A DNA stretch of 64,000 bases from Alistipes_A hominis (GCF_014288115.1 NZ_JACOOK010000001.1:434001-498000), one strand, 5' to 3'; shown: positions 1 to 9,141, numbered from the stretch's first letter. Numbers and translations are program-made. The notes: generated from the sequence alone by a model not told the origin.

Positions 1-52
1 TCTGTCCGCGCAACGTTTCGTACATTTGTTTATACTGCGGCAAATTGCCCAT
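1..52 (-). CDS. GntR-family transcriptional regulator, N-terminal fragment
   Basis: Only the first 17 codons lie in the window; the gene continues past the left edge. The start ATG is the reverse complement of bases 50-52. The residues LPQYKQMYETLRGQ match the beginning of the GntR winged-helix domain (typically LPxYxQIYxxLRxxI). It is divergent from the dehydrogenase/aldolase operon, the usual place for a local regulator, so I infer that it controls that operon. The effector domain, and therefore the GntR subfamily and ligand, cannot be seen. The fragment is short and the family call is moderate. Confidence 0.5.
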   Translation of the reverse strand, partial: MGNLPQYKQMYETLRGQ

Positions 53-154
53 AACAACTTCTCTGAATTAATCGCCCCGCACGCCGACGAACCGGCTTAT
101 CGGTCAACCGGATACTGCGATCGGGCGACCGTCCGAACCGCGCGCCGGGCAGTC

Positions 155-185
155 CAAAAGTAGACAAAGTATTCTGTTATTCCAA
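155..185 (-). promoter_or_regulatory. Promoter of the GntR-type regulator
   Basis: On the minus strand a -7 box TACTTTTG (reverse complement of 155-162) fits the Bacteroidota consensus TAnnTTTG. A TTG (complement of 183-185) lies 20 bases upstream of it. Transcription would run left into the regulator at 52. Confidence 0.4.
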
Positions 186-202
186 ATTCCAAGTCAACAA
201 AT

Positions 203-228
203 TTGTATATACAAGCTACAAACTTGTA
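203..228. promoter_or_regulatory. Candidate operator: two TTGTA/TACAA inverted repeats
   Basis: TTGTATATACAA at 203-214 is a perfect palindrome. TACAA-AC-TTGTA at 217-228 is a second inverted repeat built from the same half-sites. A related TTGTATAT half overlaps the -33 region of the operon promoter at 290-297. GntR-family regulators commonly bind AT-rich palindromes of this kind in divergent promoter regions. Binding itself is inferred. Confidence 0.4.
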
Positions 229-289
229 AGTATTAATATTTTCAATAACACGCTTGTTATCAACGCTTAAAAAAAATTATCAAAATCAC

Positions 290-319
290 TTGTATATCTA
301 AGTTATTGTTGTAACTTTG
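290..319 (+). promoter_or_regulatory. Promoter of the 2-oxoacid dehydrogenase operon
   Basis: TTG at 290-292 and TAACTTTG at 312-319 are separated by 19 bases, an excellent match to the Bacteroidota -33/-7 promoter. The first gene starts at 372, leaving an untranslated leader of roughly 45-50 bases. Confidence 0.7.
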
Positions 320-371
320 CAATGATTTTCCAAAAACTACAATTTAAAACCAACATACTTAAACCTAAATT

Positions 372-1715
372 ATGGCAACAGTAGTTATCATGCCGAAGCA
401 GGGACAGTCCGTAGAAAGCTGTATCCTGACCGAAATGAAAAAGAAAAAAGGCGACACCGTAGCGGTGGGAGACATCCTTTTCGCCTATGAAACGGACAAA
501 GCCTCTTTCGAAGAAGAAGCCCAGGTAGCCGGAACGGTTCTGGACGTTTTTTTCGACAACGGCGATGAAATACCGGTGCTGACCAACGTAATGGTGATCG
601 GCAACGAAGGCGAATCCACCGACGAATTCCGTCCGGGTGGCGCAGTTCCCGCAGCAGAAGTTGCGGCGCCGGCGGCAGCGGCCACGGTAGCGCCCGCCGA
701 AGTAAAAACGACAGCGCCCGCACCGGCGGCAGCGCCTGCGGCAGCTCCTTCGGGGACAATGTCGCCGGTATCCCCGCGCGCCAAAGCGCTGGCAGAAAAA
801 GAAGCCGTCAACGCTGCCGCGTTGACCGGAACGGGCCCTCACGGCCGCGTGATCGAACGCGACGTAAAAGCCGCCGCGGAAGCCGCTCCGAAAACCACGC
901 CCCTGGCCAAAGCCATTATCAAAGAGACGGGAGCAGCCCTTCCGACGGCCGGAAGCGGACTGGCCGGCATGGCCAAAGGTGCCGACGTAGGCGCGCTGAA
1001 GAATTCGGTTTACGCCACCGACAGCGAAATCAAGCCGATCTCGAACATGCGCAAAATCATCGCCAAGGCGATGCACGCTTCGTTGCAGAATTCGGCGCAG
1101 CTTACCCACCACCTCAGCGCCGACGCCCGCCGCATCATGGCGCTGCGCAAGAAGGTCAAAAAAGCGGTCGAAAACGGCTACCCGACCAACATCACCCTCA
1201 ACGACATGGTATGTATGGCCGTTATCAAGGCTCTCAAGAAGTTCCCGCAGGTCAACGCCCACTTCCTCGGCGACAGCACCCGCAACTTCTCGAAGGTGCA
1301 CCTCGGACTGGCCGTCGATACCGAACGCGGCCTGATGGTTCCGACCGTCAAGAATGCCGACGACCTGTCGATCCAGGGGCTGGCCAGCCAGCTCAAAGAG
1401 GTCGCCGAAGCCTGCAAGAAAGGCTCGATCGATCCGGATCTGCTCTCTTCGGAAGCCGCTTCGTTCACCGTATCGAATCTCGGCAACTACGGCGTAGAGA
1501 TCTTTACCCCGGTCATCAATTTGCCGCAAGTTGCGATCCTCGGCGTGAACACGATCGTTCCGCGTCCGAAAGACCTCGGCGGCGGAGTCTACGGTTTCGT
1601 TCCGCACATCGGACTGAGCCTTACCTACGATCACCGCGCGCTGGACGGCGGCGAAGCGACCCGTTTCGTGAAACAGATCGCCACGGAGATCGAAAACCTC
1701 GAATTCGAATTGTAA
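372..1715 (+). CDS. pdhC: 2-oxoacid dehydrogenase complex E2 (dihydrolipoamide acetyltransferase type)
   Basis: This 447-residue protein is the acyltransferase core of a pyruvate- or branched-chain-type dehydrogenase complex. It moves the acyl group from E1 to CoA through a lipoyl arm. Residues 1-80 are one lipoyl domain, with the lipoylated lysine predicted at Lys43 in ETDKA. An Ala/Pro-rich flexible linker follows (about 90-130), then the E1/E3-binding domain (about 130-168, with SPRAKALA and GTGPHGRV). The catalytic domain occupies about 215-447 and ends with DHRALDGG, giving active-site His421 and Asp425. It heads an operon with E3, E1 and, further on, a lipoate ligase. Family and role are clear. 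The 2-oxoacid is probably pyruvate, but the sequence alone does not prove it. Confidence 0.93.
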   Translation: MATVVIMPKQGQSVESCILTEMKKKKGDTVAVGDILFAYETDKASFEEEAQVAGTVLDVFFDNGDEIPVLTNVMVIGNEGESTDEFRPGGAVPAAEVAAPAAAATVAPAEVKTTAPAPAAAPAAAPSGTMSPVSPRAKALAEKEAVNAAALTGTGPHGRVIERDVKAAAEAAPKTTPLAKAIIKETGAALPTAGSGLAGMAKGADVGALKNSVYATDSEIKPISNMRKIIAKAMHASLQNSAQLTHHLSADARRIMALRKKVKKAVENGYPTNITLNDMVCMAVIKALKKFPQVNAHFLGDSTRNFSKVHLGLAVDTERGLMVPTVKNADDLSIQGLASQLKEVAEACKKGSIDPDLLSSEAASFTVSNLGNYGVEIFTPVINLPQVAILGVNTIVPRPKDLGGGVYGFVPHIGLSLTYDHRALDGGEATRFVKQIATEIENLEFEL

Positions 1716-1725
1716 AACCAACCGG

Positions 1726-1757
1726 ACTCCGAAACGCCACTGAAGGCGTTTCGGAGT
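1726..1757 (+). terminator. Intercistronic hairpin between E2 and E3
   Basis: A 13-bp perfect stem (1726-1738 with 1745-1757) closes a 6-base loop just after the E2 stop. No U-run follows, so it is more likely a partial terminator, RNA processing site or stability element than a full terminator. E3 begins only 30 bases later. Confidence 0.5.
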
Positions 1758-1787
1758 TCATCACTTAAAACTATAAACCGAAATACA

Positions 1788-3146
1788 ATGATTGATTTAG
1801 CAATTATCGGAGGCGGTCCCGGCGGCTACGTGGCTGCGGAACGCGCTGGTGCGAAAGGGCTGAACGTCGTGCTGTTCGAAAAGAGGGAATTGGGCGGCGT
1901 CTGCCTGAACGAAGGATGCATCCCGACCAAAACCCTGCTTTACAGCGCCAAAGTATACGACTACGCCGTACACGGCGACAAATACGGAATCAGCGCGCCG
2001 GGCGCGACGTTCGATTTCGGCAAGATCGTCGACCGCAAAAATAAAGTAGTAAAAAAATTGGTGGGCGGCGTCGGTTCGAAGATGAAAGCGCACAAGGTGC
2101 GGGTCGTTAAGGGCGAAGCCAAAATCAAAGGACGCTCGGCCAACGGAATCGAGATCGAGTGCAACGGCGAAACGTACTATGCGGTAAACCTGCTACTGTG
2201 CACCGGTTCGGAAGCTTTCGTTCCGCCGATTCCGGGCGTCAAGGAAGCCGGCGACGTGATCGTTACGAACCGCGAAATCCTCGACCTGAAAGAACAACCC
2301 AAATTGCTGGTAATCATCGGCGGAGGCGTAATCGGGATGGAGTTCGCGAGCTTTTTCAACAGCCTCGGCACCGAAGTGACCGTCGTAGAGATGCTGCCGA
2401 AAATCCTCGGCGGACTGGACGGCGAAATCAGTTCGATGTTGCAGGATATTTACGCAAAGAAAGGGATCAAGTTCAATCTCAACTGCAAAGTGACCGAAAT
2501 TCGCGGCAACGAAGTGGTCTATGTAGACAAAGACGGCAAAACGCTGTCGGCCAAAGGCGACAAGATCCTGATGAGCGTCGGTCGTCGCGCCGTTACGGCG
2601 GGCATCGGCCTCGAAAACCTCGGTCTGGAACTGAACCGCGGCGCGGTCAAAGTGGACGACAAGATGCGCACGAACGTGCCGAACGTCTTCGCCGCGGGCG
2701 ATGTGACCGGATTCTCGATGCTGGCGCACACGGCCAGCCGCGAGGGCGAAGTAGTCGTTAACAACCTGACGGGCCGTCCGGACGTCATGCGTTACAACGC
2801 GATCCCGGGCGTAGTTTATACGAATCCGGAAGTAGCCGGCGTCGGACTGACCGAAGAACAGGCTAAAAAAGAAGGTATCGAATACCGCATCGCAAAACTG
2901 CCGATGGCCTATGCCGGACGCTTCGTCGCCGAAAACGAAGGCGGTAGCGGCCTGTGCAAAGTATTGGTAGGCGCCAAATACGGCGAAGTGCTCGGCGTAC
3001 ACATGCTCGGCAACCCGTGCAGCGAGATCATCTACGGCGCCTGCATGGCCATCGAACAGGAAATGACGCTCAAAGAGATGCAGGAAGTCGTATTCCCGCA
3101 CCCGACCGTATCCGAAATTTTCAAAGAAACCATTTTTGCTTTCTAA
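1788..3146 (+). CDS. lpdA: Dihydrolipoyl dehydrogenase (E3)
   Basis: This 452-residue FAD/NAD flavoprotein reoxidises the dihydrolipoyl arm of E2 and passes electrons to NAD+. The N-terminus has the FAD-binding GGGPGG (8-13). The redox disulfide is formed by Cys39 and Cys44 in GGVCLNEGCIP. A second Rossmann fold with IGGGVIGMEFA binds NAD. The FAD-contacting segment VFAAGDVTG is present, and the C-terminal dimerisation domain carries the catalytic pair His438 and Glu443 in HPTVSE. Length and motifs are fully normal. It lies between E2 and E1, so the order is E2-E3-E1 rather than the common E1-E2-E3. Confidence 0.96.
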   Translation: MIDLAIIGGGPGGYVAAERAGAKGLNVVLFEKRELGGVCLNEGCIPTKTLLYSAKVYDYAVHGDKYGISAPGATFDFGKIVDRKNKVVKKLVGGVGSKMKAHKVRVVKGEAKIKGRSANGIEIECNGETYYAVNLLLCTGSEAFVPPIPGVKEAGDVIVTNREILDLKEQPKLLVIIGGGVIGMEFASFFNSLGTEVTVVEMLPKILGGLDGEISSMLQDIYAKKGIKFNLNCKVTEIRGNEVVYVDKDGKTLSAKGDKILMSVGRRAVTAGIGLENLGLELNRGAVKVDDKMRTNVPNVFAAGDVTGFSMLAHTASREGEVVVNNLTGRPDVMRYNAIPGVVYTNPEVAGVGLTEEQAKKEGIEYRIAKLPMAYAGRFVAENEGGSGLCKVLVGAKYGEVLGVHMLGNPCSEIIYGACMAIEQEMTLKEMQEVVFPHPTVSEIFKETIFAF

Positions 3147-3185
3147 CCGAATAACAACTAATTAAAAACTTAAAAATCATATATT

Positions 3186-5666
3186 ATGCCTAAGTCGCAA
3201 TATATCGACCCGAAAGAGATGCGGAAAGCCGGTGAGATCACCTTCACCCCGATTCCGGTCAATCAGTACAAAAAGACGATCAAGGAAGAGCTCAAGGCGA
3301 AGAACTTCACCAAGGACGATCTGAAACGCATTTACCACGACATGGTCGTGATCCGCGAATTCGAAACCATGCTGCAACTGGTAAAAACGACCGGCGGATA
3401 CAACGGCGTGGAATACAACAACCCAGGCCCGGCGCACCTGTCGGCCGGTCAGGAAGCCGCCGCCGTAGGTATGGCTTACATGCTCGACATCAATGACTTT
3501 ATCTTCGGTTCGCACCGCAGCCACGGCGAAATTCTCGCCAAAGGTCTTCGCGCCATCGAGCTACTCGACGACAAGGATCTGGAGAAGGTGATGAACGAAT
3601 TCTGGGACGGCGCTACGGTAAACGTCGCCAAGAAAGCTTTCAAGGGCGGTTCCGTAAAAGAACTGGGTATCCGCTTCCTGCTGTACGGCGCGCTGGCCGA
3701 GGTATTCGCCCGCACGACCGGGTTCAACAAAGGCCTCGGCGGAAGTATGCACACCTTCTTCACGCCGTTCGGCATCTACCCGAACAACGCCATCGTAGGC
3801 GGTAGCGGCAGCATCGCAGTAGGTGCGGCCCTGTACAAGAAAGTGAACCGCAAGCCGGGCGTGGTGGTTGCCAACCTCGGCGACGCGTCGATGGCCCGCG
3901 GCCCGGTTTGGGAAGGCATGACCTTCGCTGCGATGGATCAGTTCAAACAACTGTGGGCGGACGATATGAAAGGCGGCCTGCCGGTGATCATCAACATCAT
4001 GGATAACCAGTACGGCATGGGCGGTCAGACCCGCGGCGAAACGATGGGCTTCGACTTCGCGGCCCGCATCGGCGCCGGCGTCAACCCGGCCCAGATGCAC
4101 GCAGAACGCGTGGACGGCTTCAACCCGCTGGCCGTGATCGACTGCTACCGCCGTAAGAAAGCGATCCTCGAAGAGGAAAAAGACGGCCCGGTACTGATCG
4201 ACGTGCTGACGTACCGTTACAGCGGCCACTCGCCTTCCGACGCTTCGTCGTACCGTACCAAAGAAGAGGTGGAAGCCTGGGAAGCGGAAGACTGCATCGT
4301 AGCCTACGGCAAGGAACTGATCGCCGCCGGCATCGCAACGCAGGCCGACTTGGACGCCACGACCAAAGAGGTGAAGGACATCATGTTCGATACCTTCAAA
4401 CTGGCTATCGACGACGAACTTTCCCCGCGTATGGACCTGCACAAAGATCAGGAACTGCTCGGCACGATGATGTTCTCGAACCAGTCGATCGACTCGCTGT
4501 CGGACGCTAAGCCGGAAGTGAACCACCCGATGAGCGAAAACCCGCGCGTACAGCAGATCGCCAAGAAAGAGCGTTTCGCGTTCGACAAGGACGGCAAGCC
4601 GTTCTCGAAGATGAAACAGTTCCAGTTGCGCGACGGTATCTTCGAAGCCATCATCGACCGCTTCTACAAAGACGCGTCGCTGGTCGCCTACGGTGAAGAA
4701 AACCGCGACTGGGGCGGCGCGTTCGCCGTATACCGCGGTCTCACGGAAGCGCTGCCGTACCACCGCCTGTTCAACTCGCCGATCGCCGAAGCCGCCATCA
4801 TCGGAACGGCTATCGGATATGCCATGTGCGGCGGCCGCGTAATCCCCGAAATCATGTACTGCGACTTCCTCGGATGCTGCGGCGACGAAGTGTTCAACCA
4901 GCTACCCAAATGGCAGGCCATGAGCGGCAACATCCTGAAGATGCCGGTAGTCGTCCGCGTATCGGTAGGTTCGAAATACGGCGCGCAGCACTCGCAGGAC
5001 TGGACGTCGCTGGCAGCCCATATCCCGGGCCTGAAAGTGGTGTTCCCGGTTACTCCGTACGACGCCAAAGGTTTGATGAATGCGGCTCTGCAGGGCACCG
5101 ATCCGGTGATTTTCTTCGAAAGCCAGCGTATCTACGATGTGGGCGAGCAGTTCCACGAAGGCGGCGTTCCGGAAGGATACTACGAAATTCCGCTGGGCGA
5201 ACCGGACGTGAAACGCGAAGGCAAGGACATCACGATCCTGACCATCGGCGCCACGCTGTACCGCGCGCTCGAAGCGGCCAAAACGCTCGAAGAGAAATAC
5301 GGCATGAGCGCCGAAGTGATTGACGCGCGCAGCCTCGTTCCGTTCAACTACGAGAAAGTGCTCGCTTCGGTGAAGAAAACCGGACGGATCGTCATCGCCG
5401 GCGACGCTACGGCGCGCGGCTCGTTCCTGAACGACCTGGCCCGCAACATCACCGAACTGGCGTTCGATTACCTGGACGCGCCCGCCGTCGTTCTGGGATC
5501 GCGCGACTGGATCACGCCGGCCTACGAGCTGGAATACGCGTTCTTCCCGCAACCGGACAGCTTCTTGGACATCATCCACGAAAAGATCGTTCCGTTGCAG
5601 GGATACGTTCCGACGCGTAACTACACCGATGCCGAACAGATCCGCCGAGCTAAAGAAGGTATCTAA
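3186..5666 (+). CDS. Fused E1 alpha/beta subunit of a 2-oxoacid dehydrogenase
   Basis: This 826-residue protein joins the thiamine-diphosphate E1 alpha and beta chains in one polypeptide, a fusion common in Bacteroidota. The alpha half (about 50-420) has the ThDP/Mg segment starting GDASMARGPVWEG (near 232) and ending MDNQYGMGG. The beta half (about 470-820) has the VAYGEENRDWGG entry, the SPIAEAAI segment carrying the conserved glutamate, and SVGSKYGAQHSQDW. It decarboxylates a 2-oxoacid and reductively acylates the E2 lipoyl group. Annotation pipelines call such proteins either pyruvate or 2-oxoisovalerate dehydrogenase, and the substrate is not settled by the sequence. The dense GC-rich coding suggests strong expression. 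Confidence 0.93.
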   Translation: MPKSQYIDPKEMRKAGEITFTPIPVNQYKKTIKEELKAKNFTKDDLKRIYHDMVVIREFETMLQLVKTTGGYNGVEYNNPGPAHLSAGQEAAAVGMAYMLDINDFIFGSHRSHGEILAKGLRAIELLDDKDLEKVMNEFWDGATVNVAKKAFKGGSVKELGIRFLLYGALAEVFARTTGFNKGLGGSMHTFFTPFGIYPNNAIVGGSGSIAVGAALYKKVNRKPGVVVANLGDASMARGPVWEGMTFAAMDQFKQLWADDMKGGLPVIINIMDNQYGMGGQTRGETMGFDFAARIGAGVNPAQMHAERVDGFNPLAVIDCYRRKKAILEEEKDGPVLIDVLTYRYSGHSPSDASSYRTKEEVEAWEAEDCIVAYGKELIAAGIATQADLDATTKEVKDIMFDTFKLAIDDELSPRMDLHKDQELLGTMMFSNQSIDSLSDAKPEVNHPMSENPRVQQIAKKERFAFDKDGKPFSKMKQFQLRDGIFEAIIDRFYKDASLVAYGEENRDWGGAFAVYRGLTEALPYHRLFNSPIAEAAIIGTAIGYAMCGGRVIPEIMYCDFLGCCGDEVFNQLPKWQAMSGNILKMPVVVRVSVGSKYGAQHSQDWTSLAAHIPGLKVVFPVTPYDAKGLMNAALQGTDPVIFFESQRIYDVGEQFHEGGVPEGYYEIPLGEPDVKREGKDITILTIGATLYRALEAAKTLEEKYGMSAEVIDARSLVPFNYEKVLASVKKTGRIVIAGDATARGSFLNDLARNITELAFDYLDAPAVVLGSRDWITPAYELEYAFFPQPDSFLDIIHEKIVPLQGYVPTRNYTDAEQIRRAKEGI

Positions 5667-5691
5667 AGACGTGTAACATAACACCGATTTC

Positions 5692-5731
5692 CGAAAGGTC
5701 GCATAGATATCGAAGTCCGTGTGACCTTTCG
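5692..5731 (+). terminator. Intercistronic hairpin after E1
   Basis: CGAAAGGTC (5692-5700) pairs with GACCTTTCG (5723-5731). Only a weak T-rich tail follows, so read-through into the PHP-like gene is plausible. It may set lower expression for the distal genes. Confidence 0.45.
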
Positions 5732-5781
5732 TTCTTAACGAAACATGTCAAAACCTAATAAACGTAAAACTACCGACAATC

Positions 5782-6969
5782 ATGGATGTGTCAAAAAAAC
5801 ATAAGCTCGAATGCGTCGACGTCAACGCACACCTGCACACGCCGTACTCGTTCAGCGCTTTCGACAAACTGACCGACGCGCTGGATCGCGCCGTCAACGA
5901 AAACGTGAAAGTGGTCGGCATCAACGACTTTTATTCGATGGACGGCTACAAAGAGTGGAACGACGGATGTATTCAGCGCAAGCTGTTCCCGCTGTTCAAC
6001 ATCGAGTTCATCAGCCTGCAAGAAGAAGACCAAGCCGCCGGCATACGGGTGAACGACCCGAACAACCCGGGCCGCACCTACCTCAGCGGCAAAGGCCTCG
6101 CCTACCCGATCGACCTGCCCGAACCGTACGCCTCGCAACTGGCCAACGTCCGCGCCGAATCGAACGCGCAGGTAAAAACCATGTGCGGCAAGCTGAACGA
6201 CGTGCTCGCATCGTACGACGCCCCGTTCAGGCTCGACTTCGACCTGATCGAGAAGACGCTGACCAAAGGTTCGATCCGCGAACGCCATCTGGCCAAAGCG
6301 CTGCGGATCGCCGCATACGCGCATTTTAACAACGACAAGGCCGCCATCGCTAAATTCTTCGAAACGATTTTCGGAGGCAAGGCGCTGAAATCGAATGTAG
6401 ACGACCTCGCCGCCGTCGAGAACGAAATTCGCGGCAACCTGCTCAAAGCGGGCGGAGCGGCTTTCGTCCCGGAAGACCCGAAAGCATTCCTGCCGATGGA
6501 CACGGTACGCAAGATCATCCTGGCCGCCGGGGGCATCCCGACCTACCCGTTCCTGGCGGACGATGCGAAGGGCGGATTCACCGACTTCGAACAGGACGTC
6601 GTGAAAACGGCCGAAATCCTGCGCCAGCGCGGTATTTTCTCGGTAGAATTCATCACGACGCGCAACAGCGTCGAAGTGCTTGAGAAGTACGCCGGCTACC
6701 TGCACGACAACGGTTTCGTCGTAACGTTCGGCTCGGAACACAACACGCCCGCGATGGAACCGATCGAACTGTTCGCCCGCGGCGGCGCGCCGCTGACCGA
6801 ACGGCTCAAATTCATCAACTACTGCGGCGCCTGCGTCGTGGCCGCCCATCAGGACATCGTCCGCAGCGGTATGCAAGGCTACGTAGATAGCCGCGGAAAG
6901 GCCGATATCGACAAACGCGACGAATACGTCAAGCACGGCGACCGCGTTATCAAATCCATCATCCTTTAA
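5782..6969 (+). CDS. PHP-domain-like metal-dependent protein, function unknown
   Basis: This 395-residue cytoplasmic protein opens like a polymerase-and-histidinol-phosphatase (PHP) domain. It has a His-x-His pair at 17-19 in NAHLHTPYSFS, a short GINDFYSMDGY strand-turn, and later GSEHNTP and AAHQD segments that could supply further metal ligands. No signal peptide or membrane segment is present. PHP proteins are usually metal-dependent phosphoesterases. It sits between a 2-oxoacid dehydrogenase and sugar-phosphate aldolase genes, 15 bases upstream of the next start, so a role in the same catabolic route is likely. I cannot name the reaction. Confidence 0.7.
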   Translation: MDVSKKHKLECVDVNAHLHTPYSFSAFDKLTDALDRAVNENVKVVGINDFYSMDGYKEWNDGCIQRKLFPLFNIEFISLQEEDQAAGIRVNDPNNPGRTYLSGKGLAYPIDLPEPYASQLANVRAESNAQVKTMCGKLNDVLASYDAPFRLDFDLIEKTLTKGSIRERHLAKALRIAAYAHFNNDKAAIAKFFETIFGGKALKSNVDDLAAVENEIRGNLLKAGGAAFVPEDPKAFLPMDTVRKIILAAGGIPTYPFLADDAKGGFTDFEQDVVKTAEILRQRGIFSVEFITTRNSVEVLEKYAGYLHDNGFVVTFGSEHNTPAMEPIELFARGGAPLTERLKFINYCGACVVAAHQDIVRSGMQGYVDSRGKADIDKRDEYVKHGDRVIKSIIL

Positions 6970-6984
6970 ACCCGTAAACCAATC

Positions 6985-8943
6985 ATGAAAGAGATAGAAG
7001 AACTGATCGAGATATCCCGCAAATACGGCAAAGACAGCCGCTATGTCATCGCCGGCGGCGGAAACACTTCGTACAAAAATGCGGAAAAACTGTGGGTCAA
7101 AGCGAGCGGATGCGCGCTGGCCACCATTACCGAGGACGGCTTTGCGGTGCTTGACCGTAAAAAGCTGAACGTGATCTCGGAAAAAACGTACAGCAGCGAC
7201 ACGGCAGCCCGCGAGGAAGAGGTCAAAAACGACCTGGCGGCCGCCTGCATCACCAAAGATCGCCGTCCGTCGGTCGAGACGTCGATGCACAACGCGCTGG
7301 AAGCTAACTTCATCGTACACCTGCATCCGACGATGGTCAACGGCCTGATGTGCGGCCAAAACGCAGAGGCCGAAACGCAAAAGCTGTTCGGCGACGATGC
7401 GGTTTACATTCCGTACACCGACCCGGGTTACGTGCTCTTCAAAGAAGTCGAAAACCGGATCAACGCCTACAAAGCGAAATTCGGCAAGGAGCCCGCAATC
7501 CTGCTGCTGCAGAACCACGGCATCTTCGTCGGAGCGAATACGACCAAAGAGGTGGAAGCCATCTACGAAAAAGTGCTCGGAACGATCGAAAAGGCGGCCG
7601 GCGCGAAACTGCCCGAAGGAGACGTTCCGGTATGCGAATGCGCTCAGGAAGTGCTGCCCGCCATCCGGATGATGCTCAGCAAGCAGGGTCTCAAAACGCT
7701 GAAAGTACGCAATAACGAACTGACCAAACACTTCCTCTCTTCGGCGGCCGAGTACGCCAAGGTAGCCGCTCCGTTCTCGCCGGACGCGATCGTATATTGC
7801 AAATCGAAATACCTCTATTTCGACTGCGATAGCAAGGAAGCGCTGCTGGAAACGGCCGAAAAAGAGATCGAAGCGTATGTAAATAAGAACGGTTACACGC
7901 CGAAAGTGATCCTGATCAAAGGGATCGGCCTGGTAGCCGTCGGCGACAACGCCGCGGGCTGCGACATCATCCTCGACGTCTACGAAGACATGATGAAGAT
8001 CGCCCTGATCGCGCAGGCATTCGGCGGCGAACACCCGATGACCCAGCGACAGATCGACTTCATCGACAACTGGGAAGTGGAAAACTACCGCCGCAAAGTA
8101 AGCGCCGGCGGAGCTTCGGGCCGCGTCGAGAACAAGACGATCATCGTCACCGGAGCCGCCCAGGGGTTCGGTGAAGGAATCGCCGCCTGTCTGATCAAAG
8201 AAGGGGCGAACATCGTGGTGGCCGACCTGAACGAAACGGTCGGCGCGGCAACCGCAGAACGGCTCTGCGGTATGGCAAAGAGCAACCGCGCGATCTTCGT
8301 CAAAACGAACGTAGCCGATACGGCGAGCCTGCGCAACCTGATCCACGAAACGGTGTGCAACTTCGGCGGCCTGGACGTATTCGTCAGCAACGCGGGCGTT
8401 CTGCGCGCCGGCGGTCTCGAAGAGATGACGCCCGAAAACTTCGAATTCGTCACGAAAATCAACTACAACGCTTACTTCTACTGCGCTCAAGCCGCTTCGC
8501 GTGTGATGAAGCTGCAAAACAAATACGCGCCGGACAATTACGGCGACATCGTCCAAATCAACTCGAAATCGGGTCTGCGCGGTTCGAAGGCGAACTTCGC
8601 CTATGCCGGCGGCAAGTTCGGCGGAATCGGGCTGACGCAGTCGTTCGCGCTGGAACTGGCTCCGTTCCGGATCAAGGTGAACTCGGTATGTCCGGGCAAC
8701 TTCTACGAAGGGCCGCTGTGGTCGAACCCCGAGAACGGACTGTTCCTGCAATACCTGCACGCAGGCAAAGTGCCGGGAGCGAAGACCGTCGAAGACGTCC
8801 GCAAGTTCTACATGGATCAGGTTCCGATGCGTAAGGGAACCGGCCCGGAAGACGTTACCAAAGCCGTGCTGTACCTGATCGAACAGACCTGCGAAACGGG
8901 GCAGGCCGTACCGGTCACCGGCGGTCAGGTGATGCTGAGCTAA
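6985..8943 (+). CDS. Bifunctional class II aldolase / short-chain dehydrogenase (RhaD-ADH type)
   Basis: This 652-residue fusion resembles the rhamnulose-1-phosphate aldolase/alcohol dehydrogenase family (YuxG-like). The N-terminal half is a class II aldolase with catalytic Glu98 (PSVETSMH) and zinc ligands His112, His114 (VHLHP) and His178 (QNHGI). A family-specific middle section follows. From about 388 comes a Rossmann SDR domain with VTGAAQGFGEG and the catalytic YxxxK at Tyr540/Lys544. Such enzymes split a ketose 1-phosphate and can reduce or oxidise the aldehyde product. All catalytic residues of both halves are present. The true substrate is unknown, because no sugar kinase, isomerase or importer is present in the window. 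Confidence 0.85.
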   Translation: MKEIEELIEISRKYGKDSRYVIAGGGNTSYKNAEKLWVKASGCALATITEDGFAVLDRKKLNVISEKTYSSDTAAREEEVKNDLAAACITKDRRPSVETSMHNALEANFIVHLHPTMVNGLMCGQNAEAETQKLFGDDAVYIPYTDPGYVLFKEVENRINAYKAKFGKEPAILLLQNHGIFVGANTTKEVEAIYEKVLGTIEKAAGAKLPEGDVPVCECAQEVLPAIRMMLSKQGLKTLKVRNNELTKHFLSSAAEYAKVAAPFSPDAIVYCKSKYLYFDCDSKEALLETAEKEIEAYVNKNGYTPKVILIKGIGLVAVGDNAAGCDIILDVYEDMMKIALIAQAFGGEHPMTQRQIDFIDNWEVENYRRKVSAGGASGRVENKTIIVTGAAQGFGEGIAACLIKEGANIVVADLNETVGAATAERLCGMAKSNRAIFVKTNVADTASLRNLIHETVCNFGGLDVFVSNAGVLRAGGLEEMTPENFEFVTKINYNAYFYCAQAASRVMKLQNKYAPDNYGDIVQINSKSGLRGSKANFAYAGGKFGGIGLTQSFALELAPFRIKVNSVCPGNFYEGPLWSNPENGLFLQYLHAGKVPGAKTVEDVRKFYMDQVPMRKGTGPEDVTKAVLYLIEQTCETGQAVPVTGGQVMLS

Positions 8944-8966
8944 CGGAAGACGGAACACACCGACTA

Positions 8967-9001
8967 TCGGGCCCGTACGAATACGGACGGTGCGGGCCCG
9001 A
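8967..9001 (+). terminator. Hairpin at the end of the first transcription unit
   Basis: TCGGGCCCG (8967-8975) pairs with CGGGCCCGA (8993-9001), a GC-only stem, 23 bases after the stop codon. The U-run is missing. A new promoter follows at 9074, so this is a plausible partial terminator. Confidence 0.5.
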
Positions 9002-9073
9002 CAGTTAACCGTTTCGTAACGCCTTTAACCTATATAAGTATGACAAAAATTCGCATGATATGAATTTAATGTA

Positions 9074-9081
9074 TATCTTTG
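9074..9081 (+). promoter_or_regulatory. -7 box of the dehydrogenase gene
   Basis: TATCTTTG matches TAnnTTTG, 60 bases before the chosen start. It lies in an AT-rich spacer, but I see no clear TTG at the expected -33 distance. It suggests that the distal half of the cluster has its own transcript. Confidence 0.5.
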
Positions 9082-9141
9082 CAGAAAATTTAGATTTTTC
9101 ATGTGAAACCTTGTCGTCGTGAACTTTTAAAACCAAAACAC

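Noticed and set aside
303..1721. A minus-strand open frame of 472 codons opposite E2
   Set aside because: It is antisense to a well-conserved E2 gene, with a low-complexity translation and no family.
5791..8958. A minus-strand open frame of more than 1,000 codons
   Set aside because: It is the mirror of two clear genes (PHP-like and RhaD-ADH) in GC-rich DNA, and its translation is Arg/Val/Phe-rich without any domain.
9103..9141. GTG start adding 13 residues to the zinc dehydrogenase
   Set aside because: The added residues are not part of the family; ATG 9142 gives the expected N-terminus.
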